NCBI GenBank assembly: GCA_002103075.1 | Contig: DABG01000018.1 | Coordinates: forward strand, 186,001-250,000 | DNA length: 64,000 nucleotides | Source: Candidatus Gastranaerophilales bacterium HUM_9 | GTDB lineage: Bacteria; Cyanobacteriota; Vampirovibrionia; Gastranaerophilales; Gastranaerophilaceae | Direction: 5' to 3' | Shown here: in pieces, positions 1-9,414 of the stretch | How positions within the stretch are numbered: the stretch's first letter is position 1 | Layout of the letters: the number at the start of each line of letters is the position of its first letter | The notes under the pieces: model-generated | Told to the model about the DNA's origin: nothing | Seen by the model: the letters and a program-made list of their open reading frames with translations, nothing else | Database searches by the model: none | Made by a program: the position numbers and the translations under genes

Positions 1-937
1 GTGACTTAATCATAACTGCAAAAGTACGTTTAACATCAGCCAAAACCTTGTCTAACATAGGCAAGATTTTTTCTTTTGCATATTCTTCTGTGATATCAAA
101 ATTAACACCACCAACAGTAATCAAACCACGTCCAAATCTACTTCCACAGATTTCTAACATAGTGTTGATAACCAAAGTTCTTGTAACACCAAAAATAGAT
201 GCACCCATCAAATATGCACAGTCACCAGCGATAGCACCCAAATCACCGATATGGATTGCACAACGCTCCATTTCTAAACCGATAAGTCTAATAATTTCAG
301 CCTTATTAGAAATCTTGAGTCCTTTCAATGCTTCAATAGCTCTTGAATAAGCCAAATTATAAGCTATTACGCTATCACCACAAATTGATTCAGCCAACTG
401 GTTTGATGGAGATTTTACTAACAAATCTTCAACACCTTTTGATTGGTAACCCAATCTGATTTCCAAATCATAAACCTTTTCACCGTTACACATAAATCTA
501 AAGTGCCCTGGTTCAATTACACCTGCGTGGATAGGACCAACACCTACTTGGTGGACTTCTTCACCCTCAACTTCAAAGAATGGATATTCTTTCTTGTGGT
601 CACGTACAGGTTTCAACCAAGGGTGATTAACAGGTTTAATACCAAAATCTTCATAGAATTCTCTTTCAAACATGTGAAAAGCAGGAATAATCGGTGTAAT
701 TGATTGATATTCTTTTGTTCCGTTGTTATCAAAGAACGCAGAAGACACATAGAACTTGCCTTCCATATCGTCTGCCATTACAACAAACAATCTAACACCG
801 TTCCATTCACGTTTGCCGAAAAATCCTACAACACGTTTTTTGATATCCAAAATTTCTTGTCTTAATGTATCCATATCTAAGCAAGGGATATCATTTATAT
901 CAACAGTTCTGTTATTAGTTGTTACGAACCAATTCAT
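1..937 (-). CDS. HyfG/HycE-like large subunit of an energy-converting hydrogenase-related complex (partial)
   Basis: Partial gene: ATG at 937, running off the left edge after 312 residues. An AGGAGG-like site overlaps the 3' end of the upstream hyfF-like gene. Residues 1-120 resemble the NuoC/30-kDa domain; from about 133 (VGPIHAGVIEPGHFRF) it follows the NuoD/HycE catalytic domain. In HycE-type NiFe hydrogenases the first metal-binding loop is RxCGxC; here residues 184-189 read SICGDS, so one cysteine (186) is kept and the second is serine. The protein is therefore probably not a normal NiFe hydrogenase and fits the energy-converting hydrogenase-related (Ehr) group, which lacks such ligands. 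The C-terminal ligand pair lies outside the window. It would sit on the cytoplasmic face of the membrane module encoded upstream. Confidence 0.85.
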   Translation of the reverse strand, partial: MNWFVTTNNRTVDINDIPCLDMDTLRQEILDIKKRVVGFFGKREWNGVRLFVVMADDMEGKFYVSSAFFDNNGTKEYQSITPIIPAFHMFEREFYEDFGIKPVNHPWLKPVRDHKKEYPFFEVEGEEVHQVGVGPIHAGVIEPGHFRFMCNGEKVYDLEIRLGYQSKGVEDLLVKSPSNQLAESICGDSVIAYNLAYSRAIEALKGLKISNKAEIIRLIGLEMERCAIHIGDLGAIAGDCAYLMGASIFGVTRTLVINTMLEICGSRFGRGLITVGGVNFDITEEYAKEKILPMLDKVLADVKRTFAVMIKS

Positions 938-939
938 TT

Positions 940-2379
940 CTAACCTCCAAACCCTACAATCGCAGCGCTGATAACATTATCCAAACAAGTTGGGATATAA
1001 CAACCCAAAACGAATGCCAATGTCAACATAACTACTTGTGGAGCATACATACCAAACGTCAATTTTTTAGCGTTTGTTTCATATATTTCTAACTTGTTCT
1101 TGTTAGGTTCGCCAAAGCTCATCTTAATAGCAGACTTAGCCAAACCAAACAATATAATTGTTAATAGAACAACGAACATTATACATAATACAAAATGTTG
1201 TTGAACTAACATAGTTTTAATCATTAAAAATTCACTTATGAATAACAATGATGGTGGGAATGCACAAATAGCAAGGAATGATGCAACCCATAACCAACCT
1301 GTTTTTCTATCTAGTTTCAATATACCTGAAACTGATTTAATTTTCTTTGAACCAAAGATTGTTAAAACATTCCCTGAAGTTAAGAAGAAAGATGCTTTAA
1401 CAAGTGAGTGTGCAATCATATGAAGAATAGCCGCATACAAAGCAACTCCACCTAAACCTGCACCAATCATCAAAATACCCATATTTTCGATTGAAGAATA
1501 CGCAAGCATTCTTTTGTAATTTGAAATGTAATATAAAAATACTGCAGCGATAAACAATGATAAAAATCCCATTGTCAACATCATACCGTGAGCAAAACCA
1601 CCACAGTTTGCAATAACTACAATTCTATAAACTTTCAAAATAATCAAAAATGCTGAATTCAACAACCCTGCTGATAATAAAGCAGAGATTGGAGTAGGTG
1701 CTTCTGAGTGAGCATCAGGCAACCAAAAATGTACAGGAGCAAGTCCCATCTTTGTACCTATACCGAATAATATAAATACATACGCAAGTTTTAACCAATA
1801 TGGGTTAAATGATAATGCGTGGATATAAATATCGTTGTATGCAAGTGAGTTCATTGAACCACTTGAAACAGTCAAAAGAATAATACCAACAAATGCTAAC
1901 GCAATACCTATTGAACAGATAAATACGTATTTCCAAGCTGCCTCAATAGAATGTTTTGTATTTTCAAAACAAATTAGATAAGCACTTGCTAATGTTGTTG
2001 CTTCTATAAATACCCAAGCTAAACCTAAGTTATTACTCAAGATAGCGCCCGTAATTGCTAGAACGAATATCATAGTCATACAAGAATATCTTGTCAATTT
2101 GTTGTTTGATATATCTTCGTTCTTCATATATCCACAATTATAAATAGCAACTGCAAGATAAACTATTGATAACAAAATCAAAAAGATGAAATTTGTATGG
2201 TCAATAGAAAAATATTTTGTCGCAGGGACTAATTCTGGGTTAATACAATATGCAACTGAAATGCCCATATGTATTAATGAGTATCCAACCAACATAATAT
2301 TATTAAACAATTTTTTTCTAAACAATGCCAACAACAAGCAGGCAACTAATGGAAATATTAAAAGTAAATTAATCATCAT
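940..2379 (-). CDS. HyfF-like antiporter-type membrane subunit
   Basis: NuoL/M/N-family proton-translocating subunit of about 479 residues, almost wholly hydrophobic with 13 or so membrane segments. Conserved features include the TM5 glutamate (WVFIEATTL), the TM7 lysine (GIGTKMGLAPVHFWLPDAH) and the broken-helix region following it. Start chosen at the ATG at 2379, because AAGGA lies eight bases upstream; the GTG at 2385 would be only two bases from that site. The start overlaps the hyfE-like gene by 11 bases and the large-subunit gene starts two bases after the stop, so translation is probably coupled. HyfF rather than HyfB is chosen from order (after hyfE, before hyfG) and length. Confidence 0.88.
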   Translation of the reverse strand: MMINLLLIFPLVACLLLALFRKKLFNNIMLVGYSLIHMGISVAYCINPELVPATKYFSIDHTNFIFLILLSIVYLAVAIYNCGYMKNEDISNNKLTRYSCMTMIFVLAITGAILSNNLGLAWVFIEATTLASAYLICFENTKHSIEAAWKYVFICSIGIALAFVGIILLTVSSGSMNSLAYNDIYIHALSFNPYWLKLAYVFILFGIGTKMGLAPVHFWLPDAHSEAPTPISALLSAGLLNSAFLIILKVYRIVVIANCGGFAHGMMLTMGFLSLFIAAVFLYYISNYKRMLAYSSIENMGILMIGAGLGGVALYAAILHMIAHSLVKASFFLTSGNVLTIFGSKKIKSVSGILKLDRKTGWLWVASFLAICAFPPSLLFISEFLMIKTMLVQQHFVLCIMFVVLLTIILFGLAKSAIKMSFGEPNKNKLEIYETNAKKLTFGMYAPQVVMLTLAFVLGCYIPTCLDNVISAAIVGFGG

Positions 2380-3019
2380 ATTCACAATCCTTTAAATCTG
2401 ATAAGTGTGTGACTTCCAAGCCATCAAACTTTTTATTAATGCTATTAACCATCAAACCTAAGATGAATACTGCGATAAACAAATCAAGCAATACACCAAG
2501 ATTTACGATAATAGGCATTTCTTTTACTACTGACAAAGATAACAAGAAGATACCATTTTCCATTGTGATAAATGAAAGAATATTAGTAATAATCTTGTTT
2601 TTGATAGTAATAAGTAACAAACTTATAATAATAACTGAAATTGAAACCCCAAAGTATACAGGGTTAATCATCTTGATAGCAGGGAAATTAAAATCAGAAA
2701 CCAAGAACCCTGTGAACAAGATTATTGTTGAGATAAACAAACAATAAAAATGTGGAATATTAGCTTCTGCATCTCTGTATTCGTGAGTCTTTTTAACAAT
2801 CTTATCTAAAAACATTGGAATAACTGTTGCCTTAACAATAAGTGTTTCAAACGCAAGGAACAAGAACCCTAGTTTTGATTGTTCTGCTATACCAAAATAA
2901 CAAATCAAGAATAACAATATACCTTGCAAACAAAGTATTCTGATATGTGCCAACATACGACTTGTTGCAGCCATATACAACATTGTTAATCCGAATAAAA
3001 TTATAAGTGCATTTTCCAT
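2369..3019 (-). CDS. HyfE-like membrane subunit
   Basis: Small integral membrane protein of 216 residues with about six to seven hydrophobic segments, matching the HyfE/NuoK-like subunit of hydrogenase-4-type complexes in length and position between the HyfC- and HyfF-like genes. It ends in a charged cytoplasmic tail. ATG at 3019 is preceded by AAGGAAAG. HyfE subunits occur in Hyf and Ehr complexes but not in the simpler Hyc formate hydrogenlyase, so its presence supports a Hyf/Ehr-type complex. Confidence 0.8.
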   Translation of the reverse strand: MENALIILFGLTMLYMAATSRMLAHIRILCLQGILLFLICYFGIAEQSKLGFLFLAFETLIVKATVIPMFLDKIVKKTHEYRDAEANIPHFYCLFISTIILFTGFLVSDFNFPAIKMINPVYFGVSISVIIISLLLITIKNKIITNILSFITMENGIFLLSLSVVKEMPIIVNLGVLLDLFIAVFILGLMVNSINKKFDGLEVTHLSDLKDCEYDD

Positions 3020-3104
3020 ATTACTTTCCTTTTACTTTTATTCAATCGGTCTTTCTGACCTAAATTTCTTTTTAAAACCCAGTACCTATACTGAATTTTT
3101 GTTA

Positions 3105-4046
3105 TTAGTTACCATAAATTTTGATAGCAACCAATGAAAGAATAATCAACGCAAATGAACTCATTGCAAAAATAAATTCAAACACGTGTGACATTCTCAA
3201 TCTTGCAATAGCAGATTCAACTGTACCGATAACGAATGCAATCAAACCGATTACTACAAGGAATGCTAACGCTGTCCAACCCAATCCATAAGTAGAAACA
3301 AGACTAGCTGGAAGAATAAAGTTAGCAATAATAGATTCAAGAATAACCATCTTGATACCTGCAGCCCAAGTAAGAACTGCCAAATCTTGACCAGAGTTAT
3401 CAAGTATCATAACCTCGTGAATCATAGTCAACTCAAGGTGAGTTGTAGGGTCATCAACTGGAACTCTTGAACATTCTGTAACAAGCATAATAAACATCGC
3501 CAAAACTGCTAATACAGCAATCAAAATGCCAAAGCTACCAGCTTTTTCTAAAATCATACCCAAACAACCGAAGGTATAATTTCCTGTAAGTGCCATGATA
3601 GATGCTAACATAATAAAGAACGCAGGTTCAATAATAGTTGTGAAACAAGCTTCACGACTAGCACCCATACCTTCAAAACTGCTACCTGTATCCATAGCAG
3701 AGATTAGAGCAAAGAACTTACCCAAACCTAAGATGTATGAGAAGATAATGAAAGCACCTTCAATGTTTATTACTGAATTTCCACCTAACATTGGAGCAAA
3801 CAAACCTGCAACCATTGTTGTAGCAAAAACTACAATCGGTGCAAATCTAAATACCCAAGAAGTTGTGGTACTAATTACTTGATCTTTTTTAAACAATCTT
3901 GTGAAATCCCAAACAGGTTGCCAGATAGAAACACCTTTTCTTCCTGCCCAGAACGCTTTTGTTTTCTTGATTATACCTAGTACAATGAATGGTGCAATCA
4001 ATAAAACCAATATATTAAATAATGTTATTACTAAACTGTCTTTCAT
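3105..4046 (-). CDS. HyfC/HycD-like (NuoH-type) membrane subunit
   Basis: NuoH/HycD-family subunit of 313 residues, the membrane anchor that joins the catalytic arm to the antiporter-like subunits. The family signature is clear: ECSRVPVDDPTTHLELTMIHE in the cytoplasmic loop, with conserved acidic residues. About eight membrane segments. Start set at 4046, where AAGGAAAG lies five bases upstream; an in-frame ATG ten codons earlier (4076) has no such site. It follows the hyfB-like gene by 63 bases and is separated from the hyfE-like gene by 85 bases that hold nothing recognisable. Confidence 0.88.
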   Translation of the reverse strand: MKDSLVITLFNILVLLIAPFIVLGIIKKTKAFWAGRKGVSIWQPVWDFTRLFKKDQVISTTTSWVFRFAPIVVFATTMVAGLFAPMLGGNSVINIEGAFIIFSYILGLGKFFALISAMDTGSSFEGMGASREACFTTIIEPAFFIMLASIMALTGNYTFGCLGMILEKAGSFGILIAVLAVLAMFIMLVTECSRVPVDDPTTHLELTMIHEVMILDNSGQDLAVLTWAAGIKMVILESIIANFILPASLVSTYGLGWTALAFLVVIGLIAFVIGTVESAIARLRMSHVFEFIFAMSSFALIILSLVAIKIYGN

Positions 4047-4109
4047 TTTTCTTTCCTTTTTATTCTTATGCCCCATAAAATATGGGAACTACAAATCAGA
4101 GGGTTAAAA

Positions 4110-6080
4110 TTAACCTAATAAAACCACTCCAACTAGAGATAATACCAAGAATATCAATCCATACAAGATATATTGTTGAATATTACCGTTTTGTATTTTT
4201 TCAAATCTAACCAAGAACTTTTCTGTTGCCTTAATAAATGGTGTCAAGAAATAAGCTTCTTCAACGTCTTCTATATGCAATTCAAAGTGAGCATCTTTAG
4301 GGAACAATGTTTTTGGTTTTTTGATATCAAACACTTTTTTAAATAATGGTGTCATCATTGATAACAATGGACTTGCATAAGATGAAGCTGTGTATTGAAT
4401 ATGATTGTTTGGTTTATCAAAACCACAACCCCAAGTACAATGTTGAACACGTTTGTTTTCGATAACAAGTTTGATAACTGCAAGAACAACGATGAACGCA
4501 ATCAAACCGAAACAAACAAGTGACAAGTGTTGCATCAAAGTAACAATTTCAGGAACTTCAACAGAACCTGTGAATACTGAAACAGGAGCTGTTAAGAAAT
4601 TGAATACTTGTTTTGGACAAACACCAATTACTAAAGTTAGGATTGCCAAAATAGACATTGGGAAGATAAATGATATAGTTGTATCTTCCTTAACATTTTC
4701 AGCAACTTCACTTCTTGGCATACCCAAGAAAATTATACTAAATGCTTTAGTGAAACAAAGAATAGCAAATGTACCTACAAGAGCTAAACCTGCAATCGCT
4801 AAAATTATAGTAACCAATGAACCAAGAGTGTTGATTGTAAGACCTTTTAACATACCGAAATAGATTAAAAATTCACTTACAAATCCGTTGAATGGAGGCA
4901 AACCACAGATTGCAACAGAACCAACCAAGAACATTAGCGCTGTTTTTGGCATTGATTTAATCAAACCACCAAGAACTTCTATATCTCTTGTGTGAGTTTT
5001 TGAATAAACAGAACCTGCTGCTAAGAATAACAACTCTTTGAAGATAGAGTGGTTAAGAATGTGTAGAATACCACCAGTAAAACCTAGCACTGCAACTGGT
5101 GTACAATGATAAGCTAAACCTAACATACCAACACCAATACCCATACCGATAATACCAATATTTTCAATACTGTGATATGCAAGCAATCTTTTCAAATCGT
5201 GTTGAGTAATCGCATATAATACACCATATAATGCTGAAATAACAGAGATTATTAAAACAAAATAACCTAGAGAAACAGCAGGTGCAACGATTAGTGATAA
5301 TACTCTAAGGATACCGTAGATACCAGTTTTAATCATAACCCCTGACATAATCCCTGAAACGTGAGATGGAGCAGCTGGGTGAGCATCTGGTAACCAGTTG
5401 TGGAATGGAATAAAACCTGCTTTTGTTCCAAAACCAACGAATGATAAAATAAATACTATAGATGCTAATGATTGGTTGTGACTTAAGAATTCTTTAAAAC
5501 TTGAGAACTCCATACTTCCTGAACCAATAGTCATTAGAGCAAGAGCTAATATAATAAATATTACTGAAATGTGCATATAAACAAGGTATTTAATACCTGC
5601 TGAAAGCACTTCTTTTTTGTTGTCTTCAAATATAACAAGAAAAGCTGATGACAATGACATCACTTCCCAAACAATTAAGAACATCAACGCATTTTGAACA
5701 GTAACTACTGAAAGCATTGATGCTATTAACATAACTAAGAATAAACAGTGTGAAGAAACATTCATACCTTTGTTTAGATAGTGTTTCATATAACCGTTAG
5801 CATAGATTGTGCCAAGAAAACTCATACAAGAGATTACTAGAACAAAGAATGCAGACAACGGGTCAATCACAACATCTACAAGCCCAAACGGTGTTGTGCA
5901 AGCGAAAGTGTGTGATAGAGTTTCACCTGTTGTGATAACTTTTATTGCAGGTATTGAACATAACACTGCACTCATGCCTGTAAAAATTGAAACGATTTTG
6001 AACTTCCAATTTTCGCTACAAAATAATGATATTAAACCCCCTAGTAGTAGGGTAACTAAACCTATAAAATAAATATTCAT
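4110..6080 (-). CDS. HyfB-like antiporter-type membrane subunit
   Basis: First gene of the complex operon in this window; about 656 residues, the NuoL/HyfB length. Visible signatures are the TM5 glutamate (LIVWEVMSL), the TM7 lysine with its neighbouring motif (GTKAGFIPFHNWLPDAHPAAPS), the TM8 lysine (VMIKTG) and a long C-terminal extension with a final membrane helix. Start placed at 6080, with GGAAAGAG directly upstream, instead of the in-frame ATG at 6137. All key proton-path residues look intact even though the large subunit is altered, which suggests that ion pumping is kept. Confidence 0.88.
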   Translation of the reverse strand: MNIYFIGLVTLLLGGLISLFCSENWKFKIVSIFTGMSAVLCSIPAIKVITTGETLSHTFACTTPFGLVDVVIDPLSAFFVLVISCMSFLGTIYANGYMKHYLNKGMNVSSHCLFLVMLIASMLSVVTVQNALMFLIVWEVMSLSSAFLVIFEDNKKEVLSAGIKYLVYMHISVIFIILALALMTIGSGSMEFSSFKEFLSHNQSLASIVFILSFVGFGTKAGFIPFHNWLPDAHPAAPSHVSGIMSGVMIKTGIYGILRVLSLIVAPAVSLGYFVLIISVISALYGVLYAITQHDLKRLLAYHSIENIGIIGMGIGVGMLGLAYHCTPVAVLGFTGGILHILNHSIFKELLFLAAGSVYSKTHTRDIEVLGGLIKSMPKTALMFLVGSVAICGLPPFNGFVSEFLIYFGMLKGLTINTLGSLVTIILAIAGLALVGTFAILCFTKAFSIIFLGMPRSEVAENVKEDTTISFIFPMSILAILTLVIGVCPKQVFNFLTAPVSVFTGSVEVPEIVTLMQHLSLVCFGLIAFIVVLAVIKLVIENKRVQHCTWGCGFDKPNNHIQYTASSYASPLLSMMTPLFKKVFDIKKPKTLFPKDAHFELHIEDVEEAYFLTPFIKATEKFLVRFEKIQNGNIQQYILYGLIFLVLSLVGVVLLG

Positions 6081-6228
6081 ATCTCTTTCCCATTTCTTTA
6101 CAATTAATTTTTTAAATCTAACATAGTACAATGTCAAGGATTTTTTAAAGGAAAAATTTATAAAATTTAATGAGAAAATAAGAGTTAAAAATGCTGATAT
6201 CTATATTAAATTATTATCCGTAATTGCG

Positions 6229-6348
6229 GCGGATTTTGTCTAGAGTGAGGACGCAGTCCGAAACTCGAAGTAGCACGGAGCATAGCGAATAGAATTTGCA
6301 GAGCAAATTAAATGAGCGACTGCATAGTGTGAAACAATAATCCAAGAC
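6229..6348 (+). repeat. 120-bp structured repeat, copy A (GCGGATTTT...AATCCAAGAC)
   Basis: A 120-base element beginning GCGGATTTTGT and ending ACAATAATCCAAGAC. The same 120-base unit occurs at 51339-51458 with eight differences. The ends can pair (GGATTTTGT with ACAATAATCC), and there are internal stems such as GCAGTC/GACTGC and TTTGC-AGA-GCAAA. It sits inside what looks like another dispersed repeat: the left flank GTAATTGCG and right flank GCGGCAATCC match the two halves of the GTCATTGCGA...GTGGCAATCC module seen intact at 18279-18308. No protein is encoded. Confidence 0.8.
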
Positions 6349-6586
6349 AATGCTAGAGCCGCGGCAATCCAGAAATAAACGGTTTTGAAATCACCTCAAG
6401 TGTCGTCCTGAACTTGTTTCAGGACCCCTACAAACACAAAACGGCATTCAGAACCAAGGGAGCAGAGGCACGAGCAAAGCGAGAGTGAAACGTGCGTCAG
6501 GCAAAATCACACTTTTGCCTGCAAACGTGAACGTTGCCGTTTAACGCGACCGCAGGAGTTGGCAAGCGAAGATTTCTTACATATTA
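6349..6586. repeat. Intergenic repeat cluster left of the KAP island
   Basis: After copy A come a repeat half ending GGCAATCC, a palindrome GTCCTGAACTTGTTTCAGGAC (6403-6423), and a GC-rich structured unit from about 6443 starting CATTCAGAACCAAGG. That unit contains a perfect 8-bp hairpin AGGCAAAA/TTTTGCCT near 6500 and a GTTTAACGCGA block near 6540. The first and last features recur at 31845-32020. Base composition is far richer in G+C than the neighbouring KAP gene. No supported gene lies here. Confidence 0.7.
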
Positions 6587-9352
6587 TTAAAGCTTAAACA
6601 TTTGCATAAATGTATTTAATATATTAGAATTTTTTATTAAAATATTTCTTTTATTTGTTTTTAAAAATTCCTTAATCAGAGTTGATTCACCTTTATCTAT
6701 ATATATCATATATTTTAACTCATTTGTTTTATATTTTTTCAATTCTTGTTCTAATCGAGTAAGTTGTTCATTAATTGATAAAGGACGAGAGGATCTTATA
6801 TTATGTGTAACTTGTTTAAGTCCATTCTTGTAATATAAATTTAATATGTGTTCAACAATACATACATCATTGCCATAATCATCATTTATTATAAACATTT
6901 CATTTTGTTTTATAATTTTATAATTATCATTAAAAAATATTTCTAATAATTTATATTTAAGTTCATTTTCTTTATTAATTTTTCCAAAAAAATCGATAGT
7001 AGAACCATACTCATCTAAATAATCACTTTGTAAATTTTTAGATGTTATAATAATACGAAGTAATTTATCAGGATTATTTTCTGATAGTAATTCATTTATC
7101 CAAGTTAAAACATTTTCTTGTAAATTCAAATACTTATATAAATAAAATAGAATAGACATAGCATTTTTATTTTTTACAATATTGATTTTATCAATATTAT
7201 TTTTTAAATATGTACAAATTTTATCAAATGTATTATTAGGGTCTAAGGATTCTAATTTTGGTGGAGTTTTTATTGAAAATTTATATTGACAAAAAATTAA
7301 ATAGATAAAAAAGTACAAATTGTTATTCAAAAAAGATATTGTTTTAAGAAAAATTTTATTATAAAAATTATCTAACGTAATTAAATCTGATGGATTATTA
7401 TCATTATATACTCTGATAAGATTTCTAGAAATATCTAAGAATATATCGTTCTTATCTAAAAAATAAATCAATCCTTTTTGTTCTTTACTTAAACTTAATA
7501 AATTAATAAGTAACTGAATTGTATGATTTTTATCTTTATATTTTTTATTATAATTAGAGTCCCAATAATTAATAAAATCTACTATTTTATCACTTTTTTT
7601 GTTATATAAATCAAACAGAATTTGGTTGAATTTATCAGGTGAATAAATATTATTAATCAAAGAATCAATTTCTGAGGCATTAATATTTGTAGTTTTTATA
7701 TCCATGCGAAAATAATTTTCAAAAGATATTGGATTAGCTAATCTTCTATATTTTTCTATTTCAGAATATTTATTTAAAATATCTTCATCTAAATTTTCAT
7801 ATAAATATTTTATGGAGTTATCACTTATTAATGAATTTTGATTTTGATTGTTTTTTATTAAAGTATAAATTTGTTTGAATAAATATGGAAAAATTATTTG
7901 TAAGATCTTTATATTTTTAAATTTTACTAATTGTTCTGATTTTTGATTAAAAATAATCTCTTTATTATTATATATATAAATAGTTCCATCATTGTAAGTT
8001 CCTAAACTTGAGCATAATACATCTTTATTATAAATAATATATTCATACAAATTATTTTCAAAAGTTTCAATCATTGAAATTGATATGATATCTGCTAAAC
8101 ATAAATTTTCATCTTTTATACTTGAATATATAAACATAAAATGATTTAAGAACATCTTTATATCTCGCATATTCTTTATATAAATATCTTTATAAGCATA
8201 ATCATAAAATTCTAAAATATTTGTTTTTTGCTCATTATCAATATTATTACCAACAATTTCTTCAATACCTTTAATAAAATATTTTCTTAAAATAGTATCA
8301 TCTATTATAGGTAAATTTTTCTCTATTTGGATAATTTTTTTTAAATAATCATCAGCATTTGTAGGAAAATTTTCTTTTAAAATATTTGTCACTATTTCTT
8401 TATCAAAAGATAATATGTAAATAATATTTGGAAAATCTACTAACATTTTTATAACTTGAAATATTAATAATAATTCATCAGGAAATAATCTATCTAAATC
8501 ATCAATAACTATAATAATTTGTTTAGAACTTTCTTCTAAACAATTTTTAATTTTTGTTTTAATATCTAATAAATCTTTATTAGTTTGAATATTGAAGAAT
8601 GGTGAAATATCAATATTTCCAATGATTTTTGTATATTCAATAAATAATTTATTTAGGTTTTCAATACATTTATTATCATTATCGTTTGAAAGATTTTTCA
8701 TAAGTATATTAAAAAAATTTTTTAATATAAGTTCTTTGTTTGTATAATTCCACGGTTCAAACCATATTTCAATATAGTTATTATTATTTATAATTGAATA
8801 TTTTTTGTAAAATTCAAAAAATATTAAGCCATAAAAATAAAATAAACAACATTCTTTTATAGCAGATATAATTATTCCATATATAGTATAAGCACAATAA
8901 TCCGTAATAGATATAAATTCTAAAAGTTTAAACGTTATTGTATTGAGACTTGTATTAATAATAGGATATGTAAGAAAACAAAAAATTATAAAAATACAAT
9001 AAAATAGTAATAATCTTTTTGTAAATATTTTAGGAAATTTTATTTGTAGTTCAGATTTTGAAAAATTTCCTTCTTCTTCTTTTATAATTTTATCTAAATC
9101 ACCTTGTCTGGCATTGTCGTTATTAGATAATTTCTTTAGATATTTTAAAGCAACTTTTATAGTCGAAGTTTTTCCAGAACCCCACTTACCTAAAATACCA
9201 ATTGTATAGCTGCTTTTTAATCCTTTTAAATTACGAATAGTTTTGGCTAAATGATAGGCAAAATAACTTCTTTCAAGAGAATCATTTATTGGAGAATCAA
9301 TAGGATTGTCTTTTAAATATTCATTACAGTGTAAAGATTTGTTTTCTTCCAA
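6587..9352 (-). CDS. KAP-family P-loop NTPase with membrane segments
   Basis: A 921-residue KAP NTPase. Walker A is GKWGSGKT at residues 55-62; four hydrophobic segments follow at about 113-185; the family motif WFEPWNY is at 197-203, Walker B IVIDDLDRL at 281-289 and the sensor-like YILSFDKEIV at 312-321. This arrangement, with helices inserted between the Walker motifs, is diagnostic of the family, whose members act at the membrane and include phage-exclusion proteins such as PifA. The long C-terminal part (about 400-921) is helical and unrecognised. The start is TTG at 9352, with AAAGGA 11 bases upstream and its own promoter. The gene is very AT-rich compared with priA or hyf, suggesting acquisition. 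Immune function is inference only. Confidence 0.85.
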   Translation of the reverse strand: MEENKSLHCNEYLKDNPIDSPINDSLERSYFAYHLAKTIRNLKGLKSSYTIGILGKWGSGKTSTIKVALKYLKKLSNNDNARQGDLDKIIKEEEGNFSKSELQIKFPKIFTKRLLLFYCIFIIFCFLTYPIINTSLNTITFKLLEFISITDYCAYTIYGIIISAIKECCLFYFYGLIFFEFYKKYSIINNNNYIEIWFEPWNYTNKELILKNFFNILMKNLSNDNDNKCIENLNKLFIEYTKIIGNIDISPFFNIQTNKDLLDIKTKIKNCLEESSKQIIIVIDDLDRLFPDELLLIFQVIKMLVDFPNIIYILSFDKEIVTNILKENFPTNADDYLKKIIQIEKNLPIIDDTILRKYFIKGIEEIVGNNIDNEQKTNILEFYDYAYKDIYIKNMRDIKMFLNHFMFIYSSIKDENLCLADIISISMIETFENNLYEYIIYNKDVLCSSLGTYNDGTIYIYNNKEIIFNQKSEQLVKFKNIKILQIIFPYLFKQIYTLIKNNQNQNSLISDNSIKYLYENLDEDILNKYSEIEKYRRLANPISFENYFRMDIKTTNINASEIDSLINNIYSPDKFNQILFDLYNKKSDKIVDFINYWDSNYNKKYKDKNHTIQLLINLLSLSKEQKGLIYFLDKNDIFLDISRNLIRVYNDNNPSDLITLDNFYNKIFLKTISFLNNNLYFFIYLIFCQYKFSIKTPPKLESLDPNNTFDKICTYLKNNIDKINIVKNKNAMSILFYLYKYLNLQENVLTWINELLSENNPDKLLRIIITSKNLQSDYLDEYGSTIDFFGKINKENELKYKLLEIFFNDNYKIIKQNEMFIINDDYGNDVCIVEHILNLYYKNGLKQVTHNIRSSRPLSINEQLTRLEQELKKYKTNELKYMIYIDKGESTLIKEFLKTNKRNILIKNSNILNTFMQMFKL

Positions 9353-9379
9353 AATAAAATATATCCTTTAATAAACAAT

Positions 9380-9408
9380 AATTTAGCATATTTCATTTCT
9401 TGTTGCAA
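9380..9408 (-). promoter_or_regulatory. Promoter of the KAP NTPase gene
   Basis: On the minus strand TTGCAA (9408-9403) and TAAATT (9385-9380) are spaced by 17 bases, and TGC precedes the -10 box. The predicted start of transcription, about 9373, leaves a 21-base leader holding the AAAGGA site. The KAP gene can thus be expressed apart from the two genes upstream. Confidence 0.6.
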
Positions 9409-9414
9409 TAGATA

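Noticed and set aside
4047..4076. Longer N terminus for the HyfC-like protein
   Set aside because: The extra residues are basic and unconserved, and the internal ATG has a good ribosome site.
1..6080. Functional hydrogenase-4 / formate hydrogenlyase
   Set aside because: The first nickel-binding loop has only one cysteine, so a working NiFe site is unlikely on the visible evidence.
6081..6137. Longer N terminus for the HyfB-like protein
   Set aside because: The ATG at 6080 has GGAAAGAG just upstream; the earlier codons add an atypical basic segment.
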